Shown here piece after piece: positions 8,805 through 17,400 of a stretch of 23,093 bases of DNA. Position numbers and translations under genes: made by a program. Source of the stretch: Candidatus Atribacteria bacterium 4572_76. Its GTDB lineage: Bacteria; Atribacterota; Phoenicimicrobiia; Phoenicimicrobiales; Phoenicimicrobiaceae. A model generated the notes under the pieces. The model was not told the origin of the DNA. It worked only from the letters and a program-made list of their open reading frames with translations, and searched no databases. The DNA lies in assembly GCA_002084865.1 (NCBI GenBank), contig NBMG01000015.1:1-23093 (forward strand), given 5' to 3'. Within the stretch, counting starts at the first letter, position 1. Every line of letters begins with the position of its first letter.

Positions 8805-9261
8805 TTCTTTCTCCCCATTTACCAGTGAAAATTTATAAAACTCTATCTTGTCATCATTATAAGTTAGTCGTTAGTATATAGTATAGCGTGGAGCTTATAG
8901 CGTTTAGGAAAAATCAATAAACTAAAAACGTAAAGCCATAATTTAAAACTCTTAACTAGTCGTTAGTGAATAGTCGTTAGTCGTTAGTTTTAAATACAAG
9001 TCTTCAGTTAACAGTTGCGAGATGCAAGTTAATTTAAATATCCAGTTACTCAATCAATTTAGTTAACTAACTAATTGTTTTGATTTTATCTCTTTAACTA
9101 AATAAACACACAACTGGTAATCGGATAACTAATTCCTAACGAGATACGATTCACGAGATACGAGATACGGATGTAATTTTGCGCTTTTCATTTTTCGTTT
9201 TATTGTTATATATTAATTAATTATATCTCATAAAGAAATAAAATCCAATAAAATCTCAATA
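8805..9261. other. Long intergenic region with repeat words; promoter region of the formate dehydrogenase operon
   Basis: No ORF or RNA gene is supported. The stretch holds repeat copy C (8864-8943), runs of TAGTCGTTAGT words (about 8956-8985), CGAGATACG words in tandem (about 9139-9170) and AACTAACTAATTG-type words. A minus-strand TATAAT (8856-8861) lies 52 bp before the nuoE start, but no good -35 stands at the right distance, so the promoter is only a guess. Confidence 0.5.
8864..8943 (+). repeat. Interspersed repeat family, copy C
   Basis: On the plus strand this reads TTAGTCGTTAGT, TATAGCGTGGAGC, AGCGTTTAGGA, AATCAATAAACTAAAAACG and GCCATAATT. It matches copy A (minus, 481-580) along its length, with about 20 bp fewer in two internal places. 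Here it lies directly upstream of the formate dehydrogenase operon start, next to a possible -10 box. Confidence 0.7.
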
Positions 9262-9349
9262 AAATTAATTTTTGCAAAATTTACAAACTTTTTATGCTTC
9301 ATTGGAAATTAATTTTTGCAAAATTTACAAACTTTTTATGCTTCATTGG
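9262..9349. repeat. Perfect 44-bp tandem duplication
   Basis: Bases 9262-9305 and 9306-9349 are identical 44-mers, starting AAATTAATTTTTGC and ending CTTCATTGG. A third copy begins at 9350 with AAA and then diverges. Each unit contains the palindrome TTTTGCAAAA. The array lies 3' of the ECF transporter gene, 14 bp beyond its stop. Exact identity of non-coding units indicates a recent duplication. Confidence 0.9.
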
Positions 9350-9363
9350 AAAATTGGTGAACT

Positions 9364-9879
9364 TTATTGTTTTTTATCTTCCGGCATTTCTTTTGTTCTG
9401 TCCATACCGATAGCCCACAAAGCTTTATACGCCAACATAGCAATTACTCCACCTGATAGAGCAGTAAACAATTGGGGTAAACTCATAATTTGAGCTATCT
9501 TATCAGGCACATCTACAATAAAACTTACTGCTGTAAACAAAATCAAATACTTTGCCAAGGAAGCAATAATAATTCCAAAAATTTTATTTTTTCCTTTCAA
9601 TAGACTAAAGACAATCACTAAAACACCATTGCCCAGAGCAATAAAAGGAATCATTGGACCCAAAGGTGCTGGTAAAATACCCCTCATAAAAGCAATAACC
9701 GGTGTACAAACGCCGATAATAATTCCACCCCAACTTCCTACTAATAAGGCAGCCAAATAAAGCACCGTATTAATTAACGGACCGGTTATCGGTTGAGGAA
9801 ATCCTCCCATCTGTACAACTAAGGCTACCGCTAACAATATTCCGGTCCGGGTAATAAGCTTAATTTTATTATTTTCCAT
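9364..9879 (-). CDS. ECF-type transporter S component (substrate unknown)
   Basis: This 171-residue, strongly hydrophobic protein has about five to six membrane segments (roughly residues 8-28, 35-70, 75-95, 105-130 and 145-165). It carries glycine/proline-rich loops such as MGGFPQPITGPL and LPAPLGPMIPF, typical of substrate-binding S components of energy-coupling factor importers (BioY/ThiW-like superfamily). The ATPase and T subunits are not in the window, as expected for group II ECF systems with shared modules. ATG 9879 has AAGGAG upstream. It lies 108 bp after the TM1266-type regulator gene. The vitamin or metal it imports cannot be read from sequence. Confidence 0.75.
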   Translation of the reverse strand: MENNKIKLITRTGILLAVALVVQMGGFPQPITGPLINTVLYLAALLVGSWGGIIIGVCTPVIAFMRGILPAPLGPMIPFIALGNGVLVIVFSLLKGKNKIFGIIIASLAKYLILFTAVSFIVDVPDKIAQIMSLPQLFTALSGGVIAMLAYKALWAIGMDRTKEMPEDKKQ

Positions 9880-9908
9880 TTAAATTATTCTCCTTTTCGC
9901 TAATTTTT

Positions 9909-9937
9909 TTAGAAATAAATGTTTCTTTCTTTGTCAA
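9909..9937 (-). promoter_or_regulatory. Possible promoter for the ECF S component gene
   Basis: A minus-strand consensus -35 TTGACA (9932-9937) is followed after 17 bases by a weak -10, TTCTAA (9909-9914), 30 bp before the ATG. The -35 is perfect, but the -10 is poor and the region is AT-rich. Confidence 0.3.
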
Positions 9938-9987
9938 TTTTCTATTTTTTATAATATATTTTTAGAAACTTAACAATTACCACATAA

Positions 9988-10236
9988 CTATATCTTTGCC
10001 ATAACCGATTTAACCTGAACTCCCTCAATAGAACCCAGCTGACCGGTTAAAGACCCTAATTGGTCAGTCGAACCATTTACAATCAGACAGATGATGTTAA
10101 TCTTTTTGAGAGAATAAGGTAACCCCATTCGCCCAATAATGATATCTGCATGCTTACTTAAAATCTCATTGACTCTATCAGATTGATTAATTCTATCCGT
10201 TATAACAATAGTAACTGTTCCTATCCGTTTAGACAT
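9988..10236 (-). CDS. TM1266-type iron-only hydrogenase system regulator
   Basis: This 82-residue protein belongs to the small family found beside [FeFe]-hydrogenase genes and named after Thermotoga maritima TM1266. It has a ferredoxin-like (ACT/NikR C-terminal-like) fold. The family signature is visible: RIGTVTIVITDR near the start, ILSKHADIIIGRMGLPY in the middle and the LTGQLGSIEGVQVKS tail. The biochemical role is not established; regulation of hydrogenase genes is proposed from gene neighbourhood. ATG 10236 has GGAGAGGAGG upstream. It follows the hydA remnant after 247 bp that contain a terminator-like hairpin. Confidence 0.87.
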   Translation of the reverse strand: MSKRIGTVTIVITDRINQSDRVNEILSKHADIIIGRMGLPYSLKKINIICLIVNGSTDQLGSLTGQLGSIEGVQVKSVMAKI

Positions 10237-10269
10237 TTTCCTCCTCTCCTTTCTGATTTTTATAAAATA

Positions 10270-10322
10270 AATAAAAAAGAGGTCTGATTATATAACCTTA
10301 AGCTAAGAAATCAAACCTCTTT
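10270..10322 (-). terminator. Stem-loop with T-tract after hydA (terminator or attenuator)
   Basis: In the minus-strand transcript, bases 10322-10309 pair with 10289-10276 over 14 positions (AAAGAGGTTTGATT with AATCAGACCTCTTT, one U-G wobble). The loop itself contains CTTAGCTTAAG. The stem is followed by TTTATTTATTTT. It lies 160 bp past the hydA stop and about 35 bp before the TM1266-like gene, so it could end the hydrogenase operon or attenuate the next gene. Confidence 0.72.
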
Positions 10323-10483
10323 AGTTGTTTCAGAAATTTACGATTTCCCCTTAAGATTAGAAGAATTTTTCCTCTCTCGCAGGCAATCAATGATTAATTT
10401 TTCTCTAGTTATCTATTTTATTTTTAAAAGATCACCGTTTTTTATTTATTTCATTTTTTTATTTTTCTATTGTAATAAATAAT

Positions 10484-11329
10484 TTAAGCATTTTCATCTT
10501 TTTTGTTAAAATATTTGGTATGGAGTAGATGATGAGACCTTTCTCCCAGAGGCTTTCCAAGAAATTCCTCATAGAGAACCTTTAATGCCGGATTTTCATG
10601 AGACTTCCGGTATTTTCTACCCTCATCTTCTTTGTATATCGCCTGAATCCTGGCTTTCCTTATTTCATCAGTAGTCATTCTTGGTTGTCCACCTCCACCG
10701 ATACAACCGCCGGGACAGGTCATAATTTCTATAAAATGATACTGTTTCTTACCAGATTTAATTTCTTCTATTATCTTTTTAGCATTCCCCAGGCCATGGG
10801 CAACTGCAACATTTACAGTAACACCTTCTAAGAATTTCCATTCTTCTTTTGTGTCTTCAATTTTCAGCGATGCCTCCTTTACCCCTTCAAGTCCCTCGAT
10901 AGGGGTAATATGTAATCCATTAAAAGGTAATTCTCTACCGGTAACAATTTCATATACTGTTCTAAGAGCTGCTTCCATAACTCCTCCGGTGTTAGCAAAT
11001 ATATCGGCGGCACCTGTGGATATACCCAGAGGGGCGTCCATCTCTTCATCGGGAAGATTGACAAAATCTATTCCTGCTTGTTTAATCATTTTCCCTAATT
11101 CTCTGGTTGTTAACACATAATCTACGTCTTTAACTCCACTTGCATTCATCTCTTCCCGATTACATTCAAATTTCTTGGCGGTACAGGGCATTATAGATAC
11201 GACAACAACATCTTCTTTTTTCTTTTCAATTTTATCAGTATAATAGGTTTTTGCCACTGCTCCGAACATCTGCTGAGGAGATTTACAGGTAGAAACGTTA
11301 GGGATTAACTCAGGATAAAAATATTCCAT
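10484..11329 (-). pseudogene. hydA: [FeFe]-hydrogenase HydA, C-terminal fragment (H-cluster motifs L2 and L3)
   Basis: This is the downstream part of the catalytic H2 subunit, in a different frame from 11310-12233. It begins MEYFYPELIPNVSTCKSPQQ, which in intact HydA follows directly after the L1 motif TSCxPGW. Motif L2 (MPCTAKKFEC, residues 47-56) and L3 (EIMTCPGGCIGGGGQP) are present with their cysteines, and the HydA small-subunit-like tail is complete. The L1 cysteine motif is absent. Reading the same frame upstream gives RYMEYFYPEL, so homology resumes one residue after the lost block. The internal ATG at 11329 has no ribosome binding site and would make only a partial protein. Confidence 0.9.
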
Positions 11330-12233
11330 ATATCGGCAAAGCTACATTCTTATCTTTATCAACCAGTGCCTTTTTAAGTCTGGTAAGAAGCTCTGTTCCC
11401 TCTTCTAAAATAGTTAAATCAGCGCCAAAGTTAGTATCAAACACTCCATCAAACCCCAGCATCCTAAGAGCAGTAGTCATTCTCCCCTTAACTAAAGTAC
11501 CTGGTTCTAAACCAAAGCATTCACCCAAGGCAGCTCTTATAGCCGGAGCAGTTTGAACAACTACATACTTATTCGGATCATCGATTGCCTCCCACACTTT
11601 ATCGATATCATCTTTTTCGCTGATTGCACCCACCGGGCAAACAGCAGCGCACTGTCCGCATTGTACACATATGGCATCGTTTAATAAATCCCCTTGTCCC
11701 GGAGCAATAATCGTATCGAAACCGCGGGCTCTGGGGGCTAATGTTCCCACCCCTTGCACTTCTTGACATACGGTGACACATCTCCTGCACAAGATACACT
11801 TGTTTGGGTCTCTTACAATCCCGGGAGTACTTTCATCTAAAGGCAACCTTTCTTTCACGGACTGAAATCTAACTTCTTTAATACCATACTCATCTGCTAA
11901 TTTTTGCAGTTCGCATTCCTGATTGCGGTCGCAAGTATTGCATTCCCAGGGATGATCACTTAAAAGCAATTCCAATATAATCTTTCTGGCATCCCTTATT
12001 TTTTTAGTATTAGTATGGATTTTCATGCCTTCTGAAACCTGCGTTACACAGGAAGGTTGAAGTGTTCTAGCCCCCTCAACCTCCACCACACACATTCTGC
12101 ATGACCCTGGCTCCTGAACATTTTCAAGATAACACAGAGTGGGTATCTTTATTCCAATCTTTTTAGCAGCATTTAAAATAGTAGTACCTTCCGGTACCTC
12201 AACTTTTATATTATTTATGGTAATATTTGCCAT
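11310..12233 (-). pseudogene. hydA: [FeFe]-hydrogenase HydA, N-terminal fragment (Fe-S clusters), frameshifted
   Basis: The HydA start is ATG 12233, with AAGGAG close upstream. Residues C34, C45, C48 and C62 bind [2Fe-2S]; H94, C98, C101 and C107 a His-Cys3 [4Fe-4S]; and C146/149/152/156 and C189/192/195/199 two further [4Fe-4S] clusters. The H-cluster domain starts normally (FGADLTILEEGTELLTRLKK ... ALP), then breaks at about 11335. Instead of MITSCSPGWIK, the frame reads IYGIFLS and stops. A deletion of about 32 bp, removing the first H-cluster motif and shifting the frame, explains both halves. A translated product would keep electron-transfer clusters but have no H2 site. Confidence 0.9.
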
Positions 12234-12330
12234 TAACTCCTCTCCTTCTTATTGTTTATAGTTTATTGTTAATTTTAATTCATAAATATCTTTTATACTT
12301 GTCCCAAAATAATTACACCTAAGCCTGCCC

Positions 12331-13974
12331 TTAAGAATAACTGGATACTGTACCACTTTTTTCCCTGGTAACCGGTTCGTGAATTTTATTTGGATTTACC
12401 CCCTTTGACAATTCTGCTTTAAAATATTTTATAGCAGAGAGAACGGGGGAAGCTATTGATTGACCAAGAGGGCAAAAAGCGGTCAATTTTAGTCCTTCAG
12501 CTAATTCCTCAATATTTTTAAGCTCGTCAAAATATGCTTCTTTCTTTTCTAAACGACTGAAAGATTCATACAACTGCCTGGTCCCAATTCGACACACAGA
12601 ACACCGGCCACAAGATTCATGCACAAAAAATTTCATACAACACTTTAAAAAATCTACTACCGAAACCGAATCATTCATAATTAATATTGCCCCGGAGCCA
12701 AGATTGTGCCCTACTTCTTGAAGGGATTTATAATCAAGTGGTACATCTAAAAGTTCTGCAGAGAGAATATCACCGGCAGTACCTCCTATTTGGGCCATTT
12801 TAAATTTCCCGGAAGAAATACCTCCCGCATAATCATAGATAATTTCCCTTAAGGTAATCCCCATGGGAACTTCTATTAAACCAGAACGATTTACATGTCC
12901 CAAAATAGTATATACTTTAGTTCCCGGTGAATCTTCTGTCCCAAATTTTTTGAACCATTCAGCACCATTCAAAACAATAGGAGCAATATTAGCCAGGGTC
13001 TCTACATTATTCACATTAGTAGGCTTGAATAAAAACCCTGATTTAGCAGGGAAAGGCGGTTTTAGCCTTGGTTCCCCCCTAAAACCTTCCATAGAATTCA
13101 AGAGAGATGTTTCTTCTCCGCAGACATAAGAACCTGCCCCAATCTTAATCTTTACCTCAAAATCAAAATCAGTTCCAAATATATTTTTCCCTAAAAGGCC
13201 TAATTTTTCCGCATCTTTTATGGCTTTCCCTAATCTCTGAATAGAAAGCTGGTATTCTCCCCGAATATAGATATAACCGGTGTTAGCCCCGATAGCATAT
13301 CCGCAGATGGCCATCCCTTCTAAAACCCTATGGGGATCTCCTTCCATAATTAATCTGTCTTTAAAAGTACCCGGTTCTCCTTCATCTGCATTACAGATAA
13401 CATATTTTGGACTTTCTTTTTCCTGGGCTGCAAAAGACCATTTTAAACCGGTGGGGAATCCAGCACCACCTCTACCTCTGAGTCCGGAGTTCTTCACTTC
13501 TTGAATAACCTCTTCAGATGTTTTTTCTTTTAAGACTGTCCCTAATGCCTCATAACCACCTGTTCCGATATATTCTTCAATATCTTCCGGGTTAATCTTC
13601 CCACAGTTATCCAGAACGATTCGCCCGAAATATTGGGTTTTTCTGGAATCATAGGTTTCCAAATCTATCTCCGGTTGTATTTTTTCTTCTAACAACAATT
13701 TTTTATAAGGTCTACCCTTAACAAATCTTTCCTGAACAAATTCAGCAATATCCTTCTCGGTCACATTTCCGTACATTTCCCCGGTAGGATAAATGCCCAC
13801 GATTACCCCTTTATTAATAGGACCAATACTTCCGGTTTCGATTACCGAAACTTGATCGGAAAGACCTTGTTTGTTTATTTCGGTAATTAATTTTGTCTTT
13901 ATCTTCCTTGCACCGGAAAGGACAGTATTTCCATCAATACCAACTAAAATCTGGGCGATGCCTCTTTTTGACAT
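12331..13974 (-). CDS. hydB: HydB/NuoF-like flavoprotein of the hydrogenase, Cys-less N-terminal domain
   Basis: This 547-residue subunit has the NuoF FMN/NADH core: GRGGAGFPTG, CNADEGEPGTFKDR and GAGSYVCGEETSLLNS, then the [4Fe-4S] motif ESCGRCSVCRIGT with a later FCPLGQ. The N-terminal thioredoxin-like domain is recognisable (ILVGIDGNTVLSGARK ... GVIVGIYPTGEMYG), but all four cluster cysteines are replaced; the first Cys in the protein is residue 124. The C-terminal two-cluster ferredoxin domain is also missing. It is thus a reduced HydB with FMN and a single cluster. ATG 13974 lies two bases after the hydC stop. In a complex, missing clusters could be supplied by the NuoF-GltD fusion and its partners (inference). 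Confidence 0.9.
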   Translation of the reverse strand: MSKRGIAQILVGIDGNTVLSGARKIKTKLITEINKQGLSDQVSVIETGSIGPINKGVIVGIYPTGEMYGNVTEKDIAEFVQERFVKGRPYKKLLLEEKIQPEIDLETYDSRKTQYFGRIVLDNCGKINPEDIEEYIGTGGYEALGTVLKEKTSEEVIQEVKNSGLRGRGGAGFPTGLKWSFAAQEKESPKYVICNADEGEPGTFKDRLIMEGDPHRVLEGMAICGYAIGANTGYIYIRGEYQLSIQRLGKAIKDAEKLGLLGKNIFGTDFDFEVKIKIGAGSYVCGEETSLLNSMEGFRGEPRLKPPFPAKSGFLFKPTNVNNVETLANIAPIVLNGAEWFKKFGTEDSPGTKVYTILGHVNRSGLIEVPMGITLREIIYDYAGGISSGKFKMAQIGGTAGDILSAELLDVPLDYKSLQEVGHNLGSGAILIMNDSVSVVDFLKCCMKFFVHESCGRCSVCRIGTRQLYESFSRLEKKEAYFDELKNIEELAEGLKLTAFCPLGQSIASPVLSAIKYFKAELSKGVNPNKIHEPVTREKSGTVSSYS

Positions 13975-13976
13975 AA

Positions 13977-14441
13977 TTATTTACTCTCCTTTTCTTGAAT
14001 TTGCTCCAATATCTCATTGATCTTCTTTTCATCTAAATTTCCGTATGCCTCATCATTAATCATCATTGCCGGAGCTACTCCACAAATTCCCAGACAGCTA
14101 GTCCCCTCTAAGGTAAAAAGACCGTCTTTGGTTGTCTCTCCTTCTTTGATGCCTAATTTAGTCTCTATGACCTTAAAAATGGTTTGTGCCCCTAATAAGT
14201 GACAAGGAGGACTCTCGCAAACTCTGATTATATATTTACCACGAGGGATAAAACTATACATTGTGTAAAAAGAAGCAGTCCCTTTAATATCAGATACCGG
14301 TATTTTCATTTCCTTGCTCAATAAATTAATGTCTTCTTGGTTAATGTAATTCTGGGGGCTTTGATTTTGAATATCATGCAAAATCTGTAACAAATTTTCT
14401 CTTTTATTTCCATACTTATTAATAATTTCTTTTACTGTCAT
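13977..14441 (-). CDS. hydC: HydC/NuoE-like [2Fe-2S] subunit of the hydrogenase
   Basis: A 154-residue thioredoxin-fold electron carrier. The N-terminal half has LLQILHDIQNQSPQNYI and IKGTASFYTMYSF. Cluster ligands are C75 and C80 (VCESPPCHLLGA) and C116 and C120 (CLGICGVAPAMM). ATG 14441 overlaps the end of the NuoF-GltD gene by four bases, with a GGAGGGAG ribosome binding site just upstream, and the stop is two bases from hydB. This implies translational coupling of the fusion, hydC and hydB. It is the more divergent of the three NuoE proteins in the window and is intact. Confidence 0.92.
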   Translation of the reverse strand: MTVKEIINKYGNKRENLLQILHDIQNQSPQNYINQEDINLLSKEMKIPVSDIKGTASFYTMYSFIPRGKYIIRVCESPPCHLLGAQTIFKVIETKLGIKEGETTKDGLFTLEGTSCLGICGVAPAMMINDEAYGNLDEKKINEILEQIQEKESK

Positions 14442-17400
14442 GCTCCCTCCCCTTCTTTCTTATATTCACAACGTAAACATCTATCTGCTTCTTTACAAGC
14501 AGTTACCCTGTCCCAGGTCTTTTCAACTTCCGTATAAGAATCTCTTTTTTCTACCGGGACCAATATATTCTTTGCCCGTTCATAATCTACCGGTTCTTCT
14601 TCCGGGTCAAACTTTACTTCGATTTTATCCATTATATTCCAGGGATATTCCTCTCGACCACCGGTTAAATATTTATCTATGGCCTCAGCTGCTCTCTGTG
14701 CCTGCCCGATTGCTTCCACTACAGTAGAAGGACCGGTCACCACATCACCACCGGCAAAGATATCTTCCGACATCGTCTCTCCTTTATAAGAATGACAAAA
14801 GATAGTTCCATTTCTATTAAGTTTAACTAATTCTTTGTCAAATAAACCATTTAGAGCTGGTTTCTGGCCAATGGCTAAAATCAATAAATCAATTTCCTTG
14901 ATAAACAAAGAAGTTTCTATTTCCACAGGTCTTCGTCTACCGGATTTATCAAATTCACCAAGACGCATATTCACAAATTCAACCGCTAACTTATTGTTAG
15001 GGGTTAACTTAACTGATTTGATATTTTGCAGAAGCTGTATTTTTATTCCTTCGTTCTCCGCTTCCTTAATCTCTTCTATTTCTGCAGGCATTTCTTCTCT
15101 GGTTCGACGATATACTATGGTAACATCTGCCCCCATTCTCTTGGCAGTCCTGGCGGCATCTATGGCGGTATTTCCTCCGCCGATAACTACTACCTCACTG
15201 CCAACGGAGATTTTTTCATTATTATTGATTTTATATAAAAAATCCAACCCGCTCATAACTCTACCATTACCTTCTATCCCTTCAATTGCAGGCATAATTG
15301 AATCCCCTGTTCCTACAGCAATATAAAAAGCCCTAAATCCTTGTTTTTTGAGTTCATCGATGGTTATATCTTTTCCAATTTTATTATTAGTTTTTATCTT
15401 TACTCCATATCGAGATAAGGCCTGAATCTCTTTTTCTACTATATCTTTTGGCAATCTATAAGAAGGAATAGCATAAGTAAGCATCCCTCCTGCCTTAGAC
15501 TCGGATTCAAAAATCGTGACATCATATCCCAGCATAGTAAGAAAATATGCATTGGATAGGCCGGATGGACCTGAACCGATTACTGCTACCTTAATTCCAT
15601 TAGAATTCTGTTTTTCGGGAAAACATTCTAAATAATCATCTATCGAATCGGCCATAAACCGTTTTACCGAACGAATACTGACGGCTGAATCAAGGTCAAC
15701 TCTTCGGCATTTAGCTTCACACTGATGAGGACATACCCGTCCACAGACAGCAGGAAACGGATTATTCTTTAAATGTATTTGCAGGGCCTTTTTAAAATTA
15801 CCTTCCTTGGTATAAGCAAGATATCCCGGTACATTTACCGAAGCTGGACATTCGTTAGAACACGGAGAGTATACAAGTTCTGCGCATACTCCTGCCCGGC
15901 ATTTTTTATCCCGAATATGTTCGATATACTCTTCCCTAAAATATCTTAAAGTTGCAATAACCGGATTGGGTGCGGTCTGCCCCAAACCACATAAAGAAGT
16001 CTGCTTTATCTGTTCAGACAATTCTTCCAGAATATCCAGGTCCTCCATTTTTCCTTTTCCCTGACAGATTCTCTCTAAAATATTTAACATAATCCTCGTC
16101 CCTTGACGACAAGGGGTACAATTACCGCACGACTCTTCCTGAATAAATTCCATAAAGTAACGTGCTAAATCGACCATACAGGTATCTTCGTCCATTACAA
16201 TTAATCCGCCTGAACCCATGATAGCTCCGAGTTCCTGTAATGACTCATAATCCACTTTCACATTCAGATGATCGGCAGGTATACAACCTCCCGAAGGACC
16301 GCCAATCTGTATCGCTTTTAATTTCTTATTATTGGGAATTCCTCCTCCAATATCATAAATAATTGTACCCAAAGGCATTCCGATAGGAATTTCGATAAGC
16401 CCGGAATTATTTATGTCACCTGCTAAAGCAAATACTTTTGTGCCTTTGCTCTTTTCGGTTCCCACAGAAGCAAAATCGTCAGCCCCTTGTAAAATTATAT
16501 AAGGTATATTAGCAAAAGTTTCCACATTATTCAGTACAGTAGGACATTCGAAGAGTCCCTTTTGAGCGGGATAAGGAGGTTTGGGACGAGGTTCTCCTCT
16601 CTTCCCTTCTATAGAACGCATTAGAGCGGTTTCTTCTCCGCAGACAAAAGCACCTGCTCCCATCCTTATTTCTATATCAAAATTAAAATCAGTCCCTAAA
16701 ATATTCTTTCCTAAAAGTTCATTTTTTTTCGCTTGTTCAATAGCAGTTGACAACCTCTCCACAGCTAAAGGATATTCAGCCCGTACATATATATATCCCT
16801 GATCTGCTCCAATAGCATAACCGCAGATCATCATAGCTTCCATCACACTATGGGGGTCTCCCTCTAAAATACTCCTATCCATAAAGGCACCGGGGTCACC
16901 TTCATCTGCATTGCAGCATACATATTTTTGTTTTCCCGGGGAGGCGGCAGTAAACTGCCATTTTAAGCCGGTAGGGAATCCTGCCCCACCTCGTCCCCTT
17001 AACCCTGATTTTTTCATCTCTTCGATTACTTGTTGCGGGGTCATTTCGGTCAGCACTTTCCCTAAAGCCATATATCCGTCAGCAGCTATATATTCTTCAA
17101 TTTCCAGGGGATTGATAATTCCACAATTCCGAAGAGCTATTTTCCTCTGTAATTTGAAGAAATCGATATTATTAAACATCTCTACCATCTCTTCGGTTTT
17201 CGGTTTTTTATAAAATAGACGTTTAACAACTCTGCCTTTTAGTAAGTGTTCCTGAACAATCTCTTCAGCATCTTCGGGCTTAACTTTCTGATAGAATACT
17301 CCCTCCGGATAGATAACCATAATCGGTCCCAACTCACAAGTTCCCATACATCCGGTAGTTACAACATCTACTTCGTTTTGAAGCCCTGCTTTAGCTATCG

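Noticed and set aside
8856..8884. Promoter formed by repeat copy C for the formate dehydrogenase operon
   Set aside because: A TATAAT is present but the sequence at the -35 distance (ATACTA) does not match; not listed as a separate feature.
9139..9170. Short CGAGATACG words as a CRISPR array
   Set aside because: Units are under 12 bp, directly adjoining, and have no spacers.
9262..9349. Rex-like operator in the 44-bp repeats (TTTGTAAATTTTGCAAAA)
   Set aside because: The two halves are poor inverted copies, and the location is downstream of a gene and far from any start.
10484..12233. HydA halves as two genuine separate genes
   Set aside because: The junction lacks the L1 motif and a ribosome binding site, and homology resumes in mid-domain, as expected for a deletion with frameshift.
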